Shown here: positions 35,301 through 48,094 of the stretch, piece by piece
Numbering within the stretch: the first letter of the stretch is position 1
Layout: each line of letters starts with the position of its first letter
NCBI RefSeq assembly: GCF_932526225.1
Contig: NC_064034.1
Location: 17,000,887 to 17,064,886, forward strand
DNA: 64,000 nt
Source of the DNA: Nematostella vectensis
Taxonomy: Eukaryota; Cnidaria; Anthozoa; Actiniaria; Edwardsiidae
Reading direction: 5' to 3'
The notes under the pieces: model-generated
The model's input: only the letters and a program-made list of their open reading frames with translations
Told to the model about the DNA's origin: nothing
Database searches by the model: none
Program-made: the position numbers and the translations under genes

Positions 35301-37930
35301 ATCGTAATTATTACCGCCCACTTGAAGCGGGTCAAACTGGCCTTGAGTCGCAAGATGAGTGACCTTTCGGACGGCAACTGAAGCACAAGGAAGCACAAAA
35401 GCAAGATTTTAATTATGATACACTTCACAAAGAGAAAAAAGTGTAAACAGTTAAGTAAATATCGCGCGCTTATTGGGAATGAACGCTCCTCGGAAGCACT
35501 CTAACACTTTTTTAACCCATTGACTCCTGGCTATTTTTGAGCTGAATTTACAAAAAAAACAGACTGAAAACAGATACCTCCCCCCCCCCCCCCTATTCTG
35601 AGTTTTATACAGCCCGTCAAAGTCAAACACAGCTGCACCTAGTCAGCGGTATCCAAGCTTTTCAACAGTGCTTTGTGGTCCCCACTTTTAATCCCTCGTC
35701 GTTGTGCTGAAGCCAGCACAAGTTGATGGTTGCTTGTATTTTTCATCAAAAATACAGCTATGAGCATATTAGGAGAGTGTCTCAGGACATCATGAAGTCT
35801 TTTGGGGCATAATTGAGTGCTTTGCTTATGGATATTTGCAAGCAAAGGTGGATTCATGATGATTTTTTCTTGTTTGGCTTTGCCTGGATGAGAAAATAAT
35901 TTTCTAATGAATCACCACAGCTCTCCTAAATGCTGTCTTTTCTGAAACCAAATTGATTCCAAAATTGTTTACACTGCTATTCTGGGTCTGTATGACCTGG
36001 AATTGATTTGTTTGGCTTCGGGGTGAAAAGACTTATAAACAACCATCTGACTTTGGGGAGAGGAGTGTTTACTGGCCCTCCCTTCGTGAATTTTCCCCTG
36101 GATCTCCCAGAATGCTTTGCAATCCGTAAAGGCATCTTCGTGGTTTTACAAGCCTTCAAGGAGTAGACATTGTGTTTTGAGGCCATGGAAATGAACCTGG
36201 AGGATCAGAATAAAGGTATCTATTTGTGTCTTGAGCTGTGTTTGCTGCTCTCTCTCCCTTGTGTTGTATTTTGAGCGTTTTATTGAGAGGGGTGATTCTG
36301 CTTTTCTTTCCTTGTTCGATTTGAAATTTATCAAAGAACCTGTGCTATTATTTGGCTTTAGAGTAGTTGCCAACACCTTGGTTGGATGCATATCTTCAAG
36401 ACCATTTATCCCTTAGACTGATGCCTGAGTATCTTCATCTCGTTGTGTTTAGTTTGCATTTATGAATTTTTGGGGGCCGGTTGAGGGGTCAAATGTTTAA
36501 TAAATGTGCTTAAATTTTTCTTTTGGATGGATGTCGATACGGGGTTTGGACTTCTTTTTAAGTGATTTTGCAATATTCTTGTATCATAAGGAAGCTGGTT
36601 CCGATTGCTCGATTGCAGCTTACCTAGATCCACCTGGAGCCATTGTTCCTTGTTATTGTCCTTGGCGCACCAGCTCGTGGCCTGCTGTCCGGACGCGTCC
36701 TGGTCTAGTCTAGCGCGTGCCGGCTTGTGAGTGTCGTCCGAAAAGCTGGACGCCGTGATACTCTCGTCAGGGATGATTCCTCCATTGACGCCAAGCTCAT
36801 TATGATTAGCTGTTGACCGTAGTAAACAAGTAAATGCTGAATTAATATATGCCGTGGAAACATAACGCAAAGAATGGTTATTTAGGGATTGGCCCCCTCA
36901 GTTTTCTTAATAGTCGCCTTGAGCAACGACGAAGGATATTTAAGTGCCATCAAAAATAACAATAGAATCCAAGATGGCCGTCAAAAAAAATTTTCACTTA
37001 AAATTCCGAATATTCCCGCTCTTTAATTTTGGACTCTAAGTATGTTCTATTAATAATATAAGATTTGAACGTTTTTCGTAGCTAACGAATTTGTTCTCTG
37101 TCAAACTGTTATATAGACTATTTCTAAGCAATATTTGGATGAAACCCTTTATCTGGAAAATCAAGGACCAATCCGACTTCAATCCATTTTATAGCTGTGC
37201 TTTTAAGCACAGTGCCTGGATAAAAAAGAGTGATTTGTTTAGTATTTTGTTTAAGTATGGAAAGTTTAGTCTTGAAACAGTATTTAACCGGATGTTTGCT
37301 TGGACGGGCCCAGAAAATTAAAACAAATTGCATTTCCCTTTTCCTTAGTCATGTTATATCTATCATTTGAAAAAACTTCTACTCAAGACTCACTGAAATG
37401 AAATTTGGTGTATTTGCTTCTAGAAAGTGTTTATGACGGTCCGTTAGACAATAGATGTCACGCAATCAACTCACTACACCCAAAACACGAAATAAGTAAA
37501 TTCAATTTTTGCATGAAAACTTCAGTGCTCGAAAGAACTATCACAGGGGGTCACAATTATAGTAGTTATATACTTATTACTTAAAGTATAAGGTATTGTG
37601 TATTTTTAGAACACAGTAAATGACCGTGGCAAAACACAGGGTTTCAAATTGTGCGCAATATATTCCCTAGCAAGTTGTATCAAAGGATTGTACATATCAC
37701 ATAAATATTGAATATAAAGGCTTTTTGTCATGATAGCCATCGCTTTGGTCTTTGGCAAAAAGTGCTGAACAGTAAGAAAGGGCTTAATGTGATGTATTGG
37801 CCCAGATGGTAAAGCTATGGGTTGGGACACACTCACCGGTGTTACATGGTTTGCTGTACAGTGCATCGATGGATCGTGATGTCCACACACAGACCAGTAA
37901 AATAACTCCTATGAAATCTCTTAGTTTCAT
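32361..37930 (-). CDS. Discoidin (F5/8C) single-pass membrane protein, paralogue B
   Basis: Function unknown; a predicted cell-surface adhesion or recognition protein. Exons: 37930-37837, 36809-36624, 35377-35211, 34122-33975, 33619-33563, 33495-33411, 33075-32910 and 32567-32361. They total 1110 nt (369 codons plus TAG), all in phase. A signal peptide starts MKLRDFIGVILLVCVWTSRS. The discoidin domain spans exons 2-4: ELGVNGGIIPDESITASSF, WCAKDNNKEQWLQVDL, TEYMLEYKNEKD and QYIRLRPVAWKNKICMRVGL. A short stalk precedes the TM segment (FFWILVSALLLAMLVFMFLY), followed by a basic then acidic cytoplasmic tail (TDEDDEVPKNDDIEIP). There is no kinase domain, so this is not a DDR-type receptor kinase. 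It is a tandem relative of 39406-45393. Confidence 0.85.
32745..32960. repeat. CT-rich imperfect tandem copies at a paralogue B donor
   Basis: The segment around the donor at 32909 (CTACCCTACC, then CTCAGGCATGGTGACCGTC on the plus strand) recurs degenerately upstream, for example CTCGGGCATGGTGACTGTC near 32800. This is probably another partial duplication of an exon-intron junction. Confidence 0.5.
33746..33906. mobile_element. MITE with AGGGCCGTAGCAGG ends, copy 2
   Basis: The left end AGGGCCGTAGCAGGGGTGGG and the GGGGCACTGGGG core match copy 1 at 30206-30338. The right end CCTTCTACGGCT is slightly diverged. It lies in an intron of paralogue B. Confidence 0.8.
34169..34514. mobile_element. 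Foldback element with GGCTAAACT ends and an internal 55-bp repeat
   Basis: Left GGCTAAACTAGGCGACATGT and right ACATGTCTCAAGTTTAGCC are inverted. Inside are about three 55-bp repeats containing ACATGTCTCCTAAATGATTC. It sits in a paralogue B intron. Confidence 0.8.
34609..34962. mobile_element. Foldback element with AGACCCCGT ends
   Basis: Long inverted arms: AGACCCCGTTCCCAAGTATC with GAAAACGCAACCTTTTTG at the left, and CAAAAAGGTTGCGTTTTC with ACGGGGTCT at the right. Apparent ORFs of 60-120 codons across it follow from the palindrome and are not genes. Confidence 0.85.
35010..35144. mobile_element. Short MITE with AATAGGCCATTCCAG ends
   Basis: AATAGGCCATTCCAGCTATA at the left and GTAACTGGAATGGCCTATT at the right form inverted termini around a GC-rich core (GCGGGCGCGCGC). 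Confidence 0.8.
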
Positions 37931-39405
37931 ATCTTTTCTAATACTGAGTCTAAAAAGGCTGATGGATTCTTCTTATTTTTCACACTTGATTCAGCGGGAG
38001 TGACAAATACCATCGAACTCGTCATCCCCATAACAACAAATGAAATTGCAAGTACTGTGCCCACCACGCATAGCTAATCACTAGTTGAGGCCACACTTGA
38101 TTGAAAGGATGCACTTGAATGGCTTTCCCACACACATCACAGCGTTCATAGCTAGGTAAAGAACGTACGAGAAATGTAGCGTCCCTTCGTGCATGCTTCG
38201 TAAAAACCTAAGTCATAAGAAATATATCCTGAAGCTAGGGATTTTAGGAGTGGTGCGATTTTTCATGGCGACGTGAAGGTACAAGGACATACTTCTCACA
38301 AAAACTAATCCAGGGTTTTGAACGGTCACACGAAAACACGCAAAATCACTACCTTAAAGCCATCAATTTTAATTCTGTCGCGTGAAATATTTAAAATTCT
38401 TCAAAATAATTACAATGTGTAATATAGGTAAGAGGTTCTTCTGCTTTTTCAATTAGGCAAGCGTTTGGCGAATAAAAACCAGTTGCTTGTATTTTTTTTT
38501 TGCTCGATGGATTGTATTCGTTTTTGTTGAAACATTTTCGCTAAACAAATGACTTGGTTTGAAATTGACTACTTTTGTTAAATGTCATTATGGTTTCAAC
38601 TGCGTTCCCAACCGTACCAAACAGAACGTTTTCCTTCCCTTCCTAATGAAAGACAAAAGACAAATGTTGGTCTTTCTATTACAGGTGTTTTGTTTTTTCT
38701 GGAAAATCTCAAATCAGTACCTAGATATAATAAAAATATGTCATATGAATAAAAGTTTGCGTGATATGCCTGTACTTAACAAATAGATGTCATTTTTGCG
38801 TACGTCTGTCCTCTGATAGGACATAGATGTGAAGCCATTATGAACCTGAAATAGTAATATATGAAAGGGAGCATTTCTTCTCCTGTTTGTACATCTGAAT
38901 GCAGTTTTTGTAATTAGACATTCTATAATACATGATCAGTTTTTTTATGTATTGATAATTCCCACGCCTCTACTATAAGCTTTGACTGCGTTTTTACCAA
39001 CATATTTATCTCAGAACAGATTCCAAATCAAGAAATGGGAATTTGAAACCAAAAAGATGTAGTAGTTCTACGACAGTCACTACAAATCTGTGAAATTTTT
39101 GTTATTACTAATGACTATTACTTCAACTGACTAATACTGACTAGAGGCAGCTACCGATGGATCGTTAAATGCTGGCTAAATGGTTAGGAAAAAGTTACAA
39201 GGCATCCCCGTGGACTTCATTAATGTATTCCCCTTCTGTCAAACGACCGCTGAACGAAAAAACCTGAAACGAGAAAAGACATGTTTAAGTATAAGTTTTG
39301 CTTCTTTGCTATTTTCAATTAGCCGAGTACAAAGTAACATAGTTGCCAGAGAACAGCTATTCTTCAACCCTTTTCACCTGGTGAACAACTCAAAGTGCCC
39401 CTCAA
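37931..39405. other. Intergenic, paralogue B start to paralogue A end
   Basis: AT-rich, with no gene or array recognised. A possible extra terminal exon of paralogue A (acceptor CGTTTGACAG near 39240, minus strand) is weak. Confidence 0.4.
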
Positions 39406-42400
39406 TCAAACTCTTACCAGGTTCTTATCGTTGTAGAAGTCCTCGTCATCTACCGCCACTTCAGTCTCCTCCCTAGCGATGTCTGTCTCGTCATCAAACG
39501 GGACCTCTATCTGCTGAATCTCTCTGTTGTCAATCCAGCCTTTCTCCGTCTCTGGATCGATCCGTCGCCACGGGGGATCATACCGTGGATCCTTCATTTG
39601 AGCCGCCTTGATGACCGCATCGTGTTTCGCTACCTCTTTGCTACGCCTGTAAATACAAGGAAAAAGAGAGGGTATAGAATGGCTGACTTGAGCTAGAAAG
39701 AGATAAGTCTGAGCGAAACCAAAGGGAAATTGGTAAAGAAAGTGAACTGCTATTTGTTGCATTGGAAAACATACAAAAAAGGATAAACTAAATTAGAGAT
39801 ACTGAAATAATAATACTGGCGAAATAGATCTAAGCTGATTTACACTATTTACGACTCGAGTTTTAGAAGTTTCGCATACAACTAAATCGTGCTCTCCAAA
39901 TCAGCCCTTCCACACATGAGTATAATAATAAAACACATACTCTTTTCTTAACATGATGCACAGCAAAAAGAATGCCGAGAACGCCAAAACCACCAGGAAC
40001 ATGACGAGGAACACAACTAAAAGGAAAAAGATCATCAGTTGATAAAGTGTGTTGCGGTTTTCAATACAATTATCTATAAGCTAACACGGATCTAAAGGAT
40101 CTTGAAGGCTTGATGACCTCTTCTTGGTATATTGAGTTATGTTTAGTGAGTGAAAATAGATCCTTACGCCATAGTTGGTAGCCTTTGATAAACTGTGCTT
40201 CGGTGATCTTGTCGGCGGGGACGATGGGGTTGGCAGTCGACGTAGCGATCACTACTGTCGGGACGCTGATTTCTGTAAAACAATTAAAAAAGCTTCGTCA
40301 GTCGGCGCCTTTTTCCTTACTTTAAGATGGTACAAGCCATAGGAAAGGGGGAATTTCCATCACTCTAAGATGGTACAAGCCATAGGAAAGGAGGAATTTC
40401 CATCACTCTAAGATGGTACAAGCCATAGGAAAGGGGGAATTTCCATCACTCTAAGATGGTACAAGCCATAGGAAAGGAGGAATTTCCATCACTCTAAGAT
40501 GGTACAAGCCATAGAAAGGAAGTATTCCCAACTCTCTAAGATGGTACAATGTCATAGAAAGGAAGTATTTCCAACTCTCTAAGATGGTACAATGTCATAG
40601 AAAGGAAGTATTTCCAACTCTCTAAGATGGTACAATGTCATAGAAAGGAAGTATTCCAAACTCTCTAAGATGGTACAATGTCATAGAAAGGAAGTATTCC
40701 CAACTCTCTAAGATGGTACAATGTCATAGAAAGGAAGTATTCCCAACTCTCTTAGATGGTACAATGTCATAGAAAGGAAGTATCCCCAACTCTCTAAGAT
40801 GGTACAAGCCATAGAAAGGAAGTATTCCCAACTCTCTAAGATGGTACAATGTCATAGAAAGGAAGTATTTCCAACTCTCTAAGATGGTACAATGTCATAG
40901 AAAGGAAGTATTCCCAACTCTCTAAGATGGTACAATGTCATAGAAAGGAAGTATTCCAAACTCTCTAAGATGGTACAATGTCATAGAAAGGAAGTATTCC
41001 AAACTCTCTAAGATGGTACAATGTCATAGAAAGGAAGTATTCCCAACTCTCTAAGATGGTACAATGTCATAGAAAGGAAGTATTCCCAATCTCTAAGATG
41101 GTAAATGTCATAAAAGGAAGTATCCCCAACTCTCTAAGATGGTACAGTGTCATAGAAAGGAAGTATTCCCAACTCTCTAAGATGGTAAAATGTCATAGAA
41201 AGGAAGTATGGTACAATGTCATAGAAAGGAAGTATTCCTAACTCTCTAAGATGGTACAATGTCATAGAAAGGAAGTATTCCCAATCTCTAAGATGGTACA
41301 ATGTCATAGAAAGGAAGTATTCCCAATCTCTAAGATGGTACAATGTCATAGAAAGGAAGTATTCCCAACTCTCTAAGATGGTACAATGTCATAGAAAGGA
41401 AGTATCCCCAACTCTCTAAGATGGTATAAGGTCATAGAAAGTAAGTATTCCAAACTCTCTAAGATGGTACAATGTCATAAGAAGAGGAAGTATTCCCAAC
41501 TCTCTTAGATGGTACAAGGTTATAGAAAGGAAGTATTCCCAATCTCTAAGATGGTACGAGGTAGTATTCCGAATAAGGTGCCTCCCACCCCCTGTGAACA
41601 ACAAAAAGAAGAAAGATTCATCGTCACAGACTTGACACACGTGACTACCTCCTAAGCACCCGTAAATAGCCATCCGTAGGCAGCTGTCCAAGGCCGGGCT
41701 TTTGGAGATGAGGCGGATGTGCTTGGTTTGGTTGATGTAAATCGAATTAGAAGTCTCCGCGTAGCTTGAGTTAAACTGCAATTGGAATTGTAGAAAGTGG
41801 TAATGCAAATAAGAACACAATAACAAAAAATAACAACAGAAACAAGAAGAAGCAGCCTGCGTGATCTAAATTCACAGGTTCGCAGCAGAGTCGAAACTTT
41901 TAACAGTTTTCAAAATTCTTTAAAGGGGTTTACCATATGAGGACTTTTTGGGCTTGGTTCAAGCGGGAACAAGGAGAAAGAGCAATGCTGTGTGCTTTAC
42001 GAAGTGCAGCAACAAGAAAGAGACTCCACAGAGCCACGGCCGCTATACTGGTCAAAGAGCAAAGACAAGATCTACTACACTCACAAGAAGAACACACTGC
42101 CTTTTTAAGAATCAATCGTCTGTGACAGAAAGGTGCTCGTTTTGTTTGCGTGACGATAGTATACTTGTATAAGAGGCACATTTCTTGATCAACTTTAAAG
42201 CTGTTACATTTTATCCAGACCCAATACTCACAGCCATCCCATCCCTGTACTTAAGCCACGTGATTCCATCTATGCTGTAGTTCACGCTATATTGCATAAC
42301 GTATTTTTCTACGTTATCGACCATGATCCCTTTCGTCACTATTCTCTCTATGTCAGTTGGAACACCTAGAAAAGGTAAAGAAGAGAGAGGTTGAAAGGAC

Positions 42401-45393
42401 GTCGCCTACAACTGTATATCAACATCAAAACATAAAAACTGTATAATATGACCAAAATATAACAACTGTATATTATGACCGAAACATAAAAACTGTATAA
42501 TATGACCAAAATATAACAACTGTATATTATGACCAAAACATAAAAACTGTATAATATGACCAAAACATAAAAACTGTATATTATGACCAAAACATAAAAA
42601 CTGTATAATATAACCAAAACATAAAAACTGTATAATATGACCAAAACATAAAAACTGTATAATATGACCAAAACTTAAAAACTGTATAATATGACCAAAA
42701 TATAACAACTGTATATTATGACTAAACTATAACAACTGTATATTATGACCGAAACATAACAACTCTATATTATGACCAAAATATAACAACTGCATATCAT
42801 GAACAAGAAAGTACACCTTTATACAACGAAGGAAAAATACTTTTGACAAACGAAAACAACAGAATCGTGTGATTCACAGAATGTTGCCCAGGTGTTTTTT
42901 TTAGTTTGGACAAGGAAACATTTGCGTGAAAGCTCCAAGAGAGACTAACACACAGCACTTACCAAAATGTCACGTGACCTCTCTAACACAGCACTTACCA
43001 AAATGTCACGTGACCTCTCTAACACAGCACTTACCAAAATGTCACGTGACCTCTCTAACACAGCACTTACCAAATGCCACCTGCAGCCACACACCATCCG
43101 GATTACTTGAGCCCGCACACCAACCATCCCCATAGCTACCAACAGCGGCTATATTGATGCGCGCACGCTCGGGCTTGTAGCTGTATCCTCCCTTAGTCAA
43201 GAAAGAGGAAGAGGTCATGTGATCATCGGGGATTCGATGGGTTGCGTTGATTCCCACTTGAATGCCGAGCTCCGTCGATTTCTTTGGACAATCTTGGGTG
43301 GGATTTAATAAAATACCGGATTTAGGATAGTGGTCGGATTACATTTGAAGAATTTATCCAAGGCTGCGTTTGGATAAGCTTGCCTGAGTGATAAATTCTA
43401 ATAGATACTCTTCATAAGTATACACTTCACGGAAACTCAATCAAAATGTTTGCTGTACTTGGTTCGATATCTCGGGACAATAGACAGTATTTACTCTCAA
43501 AACTCGAAATAACGAGGTGATTTGCAAAAATTGTGATTATATAAATTTATCGAGCTTCACGCAGTTCATTTGCGCTCGCGCCTTTTTTTGACGTTCCAGC
43601 GCCTGTGTTGAAAAACGCAAGACTAGTTACAGTACCGCAAGGTTAACCCAGCCTTTTTTTTTACATGGCTTCTTTTATACCAGCGAACTGCCACATTTTG
43701 GCGAATGCTAAGAAAACAAGCGCAAAGCTAAGGCTATAATTTCCCTTATGACTCCCTCATTATCAAGCAAATCATCTTTTTCACAGTATGGTTTTAATGC
43801 TGTACACTTAGTCAAAACAGCCACTGAAGTCAGCCTTTACTCGAACGAATCAACACTACGATTGTGTCTGTTTTCGCCAGAGCACGCACATGCTCAAACC
43901 TTATTCAGCACTGCTCGTTTCAGCTACGTTTTCAACGAAAGGGGGCGAGCCTCGTAGATGAAAGCATGAAAGACAGTGCTGCATAACGTATGCGCATGCG
44001 CGTGTTCAATCAGTGTTGAATCGTTCGAGTGAAGGTACAAAAGGCTGACTTCGGTCGCTGTTTTGACTTACTGTACAGCATTAAAAACAAAAAGGCTGGT
44101 TTAACCGCGCGGTACTGGAACTAGTCTTGCGTTTTTCAGCACTGTAAGCGTGGAACGACCGGAACGGCGCGCGCGCAAATCAAACGTCCGCGGCGTTCCA
44201 CGGGCTGCAGGATAATAAGACTCACATGTGCACTTGTACGTAGTGTTGGCGAACTGATCCAAATACTCGCACTGCAGGTTCGGGATCCCTGTCTCGAGAG
44301 TGCAGTTACATCCACCTGACGAGGAAAATACGTACCCGTTAGTTCAAAAGCGGAGTTAAGCCAGACGTAGCGACAGACCTCTGTCCGCCATATTGTTGTC
44401 CCAGTAAGATACCAAAAGTGCGAGAAAGCATCCTTTACCATCGGTTGGTTTGAGAAAGCTATTGCGAAATTTTGTATTTTAATTAAACCTTGCTCAGTTT
44501 TTGATAGGTTTTTTAAATATTTTTTAAAAAATAATTTGTTATCCAATGTTGAATAAAAACAGTAAAAACGCATTGTTCCTATTATAGTATCGTACCTATT
44601 ATAGTATTGTACCTATTATGAGATTATATTATCACCTTTAGTGCCATAGTTACCATATTTAGTACATTACAGTAGATGTACCTAAATTTATAAATTACAA
44701 TATCGTACTATTGTACAGTAGATATCTATACACTTTTCCTTATTAGAACGTCTAGTTTTCTTTTGAGGCTGGGTAGTTCTTATTTTTTTAGCATTTCAAG
44801 GCTGAAGGTGCTAAACGTTGTCCTTGAATTTTAGTAAATATAAAAATATAATACCAAATGAATCATTAGGATGAGAATTATACAAACCGAAATATAATCA
44901 ACATAAATAATATCAAAGGGTATTATTGTGGACAATTTTATTCTGCATTTTAGAACTAACAAAACAATATTTTATACCTATAGTGTCGTATCTCCGTAAT
45001 GCCGATACTTATATTACCGTAGATATCTATATTAATAGATACCATTATAGTACTTAGATACCTAATTAAGATACCTATAGTACCTATAGTACCGTAAATA
45101 CCTATATTAAGATAAGACCTAGGAAACTTGTTTTGTCAATGTAGAAAGAATAAAGTAGCTCTAATATTTCGAGTTCTAAATTTTCCAGTTTGTTTTTAAA
45201 AGACTTCGAAGATCAAACATACCTGAAGTTATAACAGAGTTATCATCTATGAATAATTATTATTGTTTTGGTGTTGAAGAGAATTCGATTAAATCCTAAA
45301 TGTATTAGATGTCTCACCTGAATATACTGGTGTGGCATTCCCAACATCTATCAGAGTCAACCCGAGAATAATAAGCAAACTTATCAGCGTCAT
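39406..45393 (-). CDS. Discoidin (F5/8C) single-pass membrane protein, paralogue A
   Basis: A predicted cell-surface protein of unknown ligand. Exons: 45393-45318, 44315-44226, 43292-43071, 42365-42232, 41775-41649, 40272-40168, 40016-39941 and 39646-39418. These make 353 in-phase codons. If the last exon reads through it ends NLVRV at a TGA (39408-39406); if the donor at 39417 is used, another short exon follows. The signal peptide begins MTLISLLIILGLTLIDVG. Exon 2 adds a Cys-rich segment (GGCNCTLETGIPNLQCEYLD). The discoidin domain follows (IPDDHMTSSSF, GDGWCAGSSNPDGVWLQVAF, VNYSIDGITWLKY, IRLISKSPALDSCLRMAIYGC), then a stalk, a TM segment (VFLVMFLVVLAFSAFFLLC) and a charged tail (DPPWRRIDPETEKGW; acidic EVAVDDEDFYND). 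Exon phases match paralogue B exon for exon. Confidence 0.85.
40310..41575 (+). repeat. 43-bp minisatellite in paralogue A intron
   Basis: About 29 copies of a 43-bp unit. The first four or five read CTAAGATGGTACAAGCCATA with GGAATTTCC. The rest read CTAAGATGGTACAATGTCAT with GGAAGTATTCCCAAC. Two subfamilies in separate blocks suggest successive expansions. I see no clear splice-junction homology. Confidence 0.95.
42410..42812 (+). repeat. 27-bp AT-rich minisatellite in paralogue A intron
   Basis: About 14 copies of GACCAAAACATAAAAACTGT plus ATAATAT. On the minus strand it ends about 45 bp upstream of the acceptor of the 42365 exon. Overlapping ORFs are artefacts. Confidence 0.95.
42945..43078 (-). 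repeat. 36-bp repeat copying a paralogue A splice donor
   Basis: About 3.7 copies. On the minus strand the true exon end GTGGCATTTG (to 43071) plus GTAAGTGCTGTG is followed by units reading GTGACATTTTG then GTAAGTGCTGTG. The donor therefore recurs every 36 bp. Confidence 0.9.
43592..44157. mobile_element. Large foldback element, about 565 bp, in paralogue A intron
   Basis: Arms pair over long distances: AAAAACGCAAGACTAGTTAC with ACTAGTCTTGCGTTTTT; TAATGCTGTACA with TGTACAGCATTA; AGTCAGCCTTTACTCGAACG with CGTTCGAGTGAAGG. There is no transposase, so it looks non-autonomous. Confidence 0.85.
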
Positions 45394-48094
45394 TCTGATT
45401 ACTTTCCTCCGAGGTATATATTCATTATAGAAATGTTGACGTGAATGGTTGTTTGCGTGGCGGAATGAGTTATATCATGCATAGCTACGCTAGCTGCTTC
45501 TATTCTATTCTTTGTATTAATCAAACTCATGCATCGGTAGGTTGATGATTCATTTGATCAAATGTACACCCCCCAGGCGAGTGCTAAGTCGCATGCATTC
45601 CACGAGAGTGTGTGTTGACGAAATTTCAAAATAAATCAAATCGTAATTGTATGCGGGAATTTTCTTACCAGACAATTTGATAATTTGAACCTAAAAATAA
45701 AAATAATTCAATTGCGTAGGCAGCTAAGGGCTAGGCTCCTGGTGGTTACGGTTCAGCACTATTATCTTATGAAAGAAATTCAGGTTTCTAGCACTGTCTT
45801 ATATGGTAACCCACATCTCCCCTGAGATGAATAGCGAGGTGTATATGTTTGCTTTTCTCTCTCTTGGAATTTCTAAAGACCCCTCAATAGTAAAAGGGCT
45901 GACAACTTCAATTTTGCGCCGAGACAGCGCTTATTAGCTACAAGGATGTTTGCTCCCCAGCAAAATGCAAAATGCAAAGCGTAATTGAGTCTTTAATCAA
46001 ATGTTGTTCTTTTTTTTCGTTTGCCTTGGCAGTGATTTTTGATCTTGGGAGGGTGACTACGAATTTGACGCTAGGTTGCCGATCAAGTCTTGACAGAATC
46101 TAGAACAATCTTAACTGTGGGTGATCACTGTAAGTGGCACTCTAAAACATTCTTGCTGAATGACCAGTAATTAGGGAAGTGTCATTATTTAACGGGGGGG
46201 GGGGGGGGAGGGCTGCTATGTTTTAGCATCGATTTAAGGGAGGGCCTCAATTTTTGATACAGGGTTTAGGGGAGGGCTTTATTTTTTGAACAGGTATTCT
46301 GATCAATTTCCGAACCTCCTAAAAGTCTTTAATTTCAAAATGTTTCTGGGGGAACCCCAGACCCCCTACAAAATAGATAAATGAATGAGATGCGCCTTCT
46401 GTTTGCAGTTTTATGACTTTCGTTTTTGAATGGCGTTGAAAATCACAATCCCCTAAAGTGTTGCCTCTACTATTTTCACATTTTGCAGTTTTGGTTTTAT
46501 CAACTTCCATCCATGAATTTACGAATATTGATTCATGTCAGGTCCCCCCTACTAACTTTTCACATTGGTGGTATGAAAACATATTTAAATAATATTTCAG
46601 TTGGGAAGGAGTTTATGATGCTGTTTTCTATTAAGTTTTTAACAATAATTAGCATTTTATATGTTTGAAAATGGCAAAATTTTCACGGGGGAGCATGGCC
46701 CCAGACCCCCTATACAATATTATTTACACCCCTGAAAAATAGGCTCAAAATCAACTTTTCTCCTGGCTTGTTGGTGTTTAGGGCCAATCCCCCCTCGTCA
46801 ACCCCCCCCCCCCCCCCCCTCCGACACACACACAACAAATTTAGATTTATTTTTCTGGGGGAGGAATTAATTTTTGGTCTCCTTTTTTGGGGAGAAATCA
46901 AGGTTAATATTTTGCAATGGAGTCAATTCTATTACATTGCTTGGATGCGCTTTCGATGGTCGTCTATGCCTTGGATGAATCAATGAGGGTCTGGTGATGT
47001 TTAGTTTGCATTTCTGACGTTTGGGAGTTGGGCCTATATTTTACGGGCGTCTGGGGACGTTATAGTAATAAAAAACTTAATGTATAAACAGTGACGCCAT
47101 TATTTTACCCAATAGTAGCTACAAACCAGTCAAAAACTATTTGCGCCAATTGTTTTACAGATTTACACACTTTAAGCTCTCAATAGTTTACATCAATATT
47201 ACATACCGATAATTGATCGTCAGTCTACTGTACAAGATTTGTATATAAATCGATTGATCGTCAGTCTACTGTACAAGATTTGTATATAAATCAGCAAATA
47301 ATAACATTCATTTTAAATGGTCTACTTACTCCATCACCCATCTAGTCTATTTATCTTAACCAGGTGCCGGCGTGTACACAGCAAACCCCCCCCATTCAAC
47401 CCCCTGGTCGCCAAAGAGTGGCTCATTTCTTATTGAAGGATCTCTTCATTTACTAAATACTATCCTTTCTCCATATATTACTTTCACTGCGCACGCCCCC
47501 TCCCCCACTCAACCCCCTTGCCGCCAGAGAGTGGCTCATTTCTTATTGAAGGATCTCTATGCATTTACTAAATACTATCCTTTCTCCATATATTACCTTC
47601 ACTGCGCACACTCCACCCCCCTCCCCCCCACTCAACCCCCTGGCCGCCAGAGAGTGGACCATTTCTTATTGAAGGATCTCTATGTATTTACTAAATACTA
47701 TCTTTTCTCCGTATATTACCTTCACTGCGCACCACCCCCCCCCCCCTCAACCCCCTGGCCGCCAGAGAGTGGACCATTTCTTATTGAAGGATCTCTATGT
47801 ATTTACTAAATACTATCCTTTCTCCATATATTACCTTCACTGCGCCTGCCCCCTCCCCTTCCACCCCCTGGCTGAAAGAGAGTAGCGCATTTCTTTATTG
47901 AAGGATTTTCTCTTTTACAAAACACTATTCTTTTCACATTTATTACCTAAGACTGCACACGCCCCACTGGGTACGCGCGTGATAACTGTCTCCTTGGTAC
48001 GCGCGTGATATGTGTTCTGCGCATTTTATATAATCATATCGTATCATATATAGTCTATTCATATAATCATATTATCATGCGAGGGCTGAGGAAG
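45394..48094. other. Intergenic, paralogue A to receptor kinase
   Basis: This holds a 41-bp duplication (47212-47292, core TCAGTCTACTGTACAAGATT), G- and C-homopolymer tracts (46193-46208, 46802-46819) and the array at 47380-47960. No gene recognised. Confidence 0.5.
47380..47960 (+). repeat. About 115-120 bp C-rich tandem repeat
   Basis: Five copies with core AGAGTGGACCATTTCTTATT, then GAAGGATCTC, ACTAAATACTATCCTTTCTC and a variable C-rich link. Related sequence occurs once, inverted, near 56685-56740 (AATAAGAAATGACCCACTTT), so the array probably grew from a dispersed element. Confidence 0.85.

Noticed and set aside
37091-37333. Overlapping ORFs of about 70-76 codons on both strands
   Set aside because: No family signal or splice context; in an intron of discoidin paralogue B.
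39190-39250. Short terminal exon for discoidin paralogue A
   Set aside because: The phase-0 reading after CGTTTGACAG gives an uninformative peptide. The better-looking acidic frame (EYINEVHGDAL) is out of phase.
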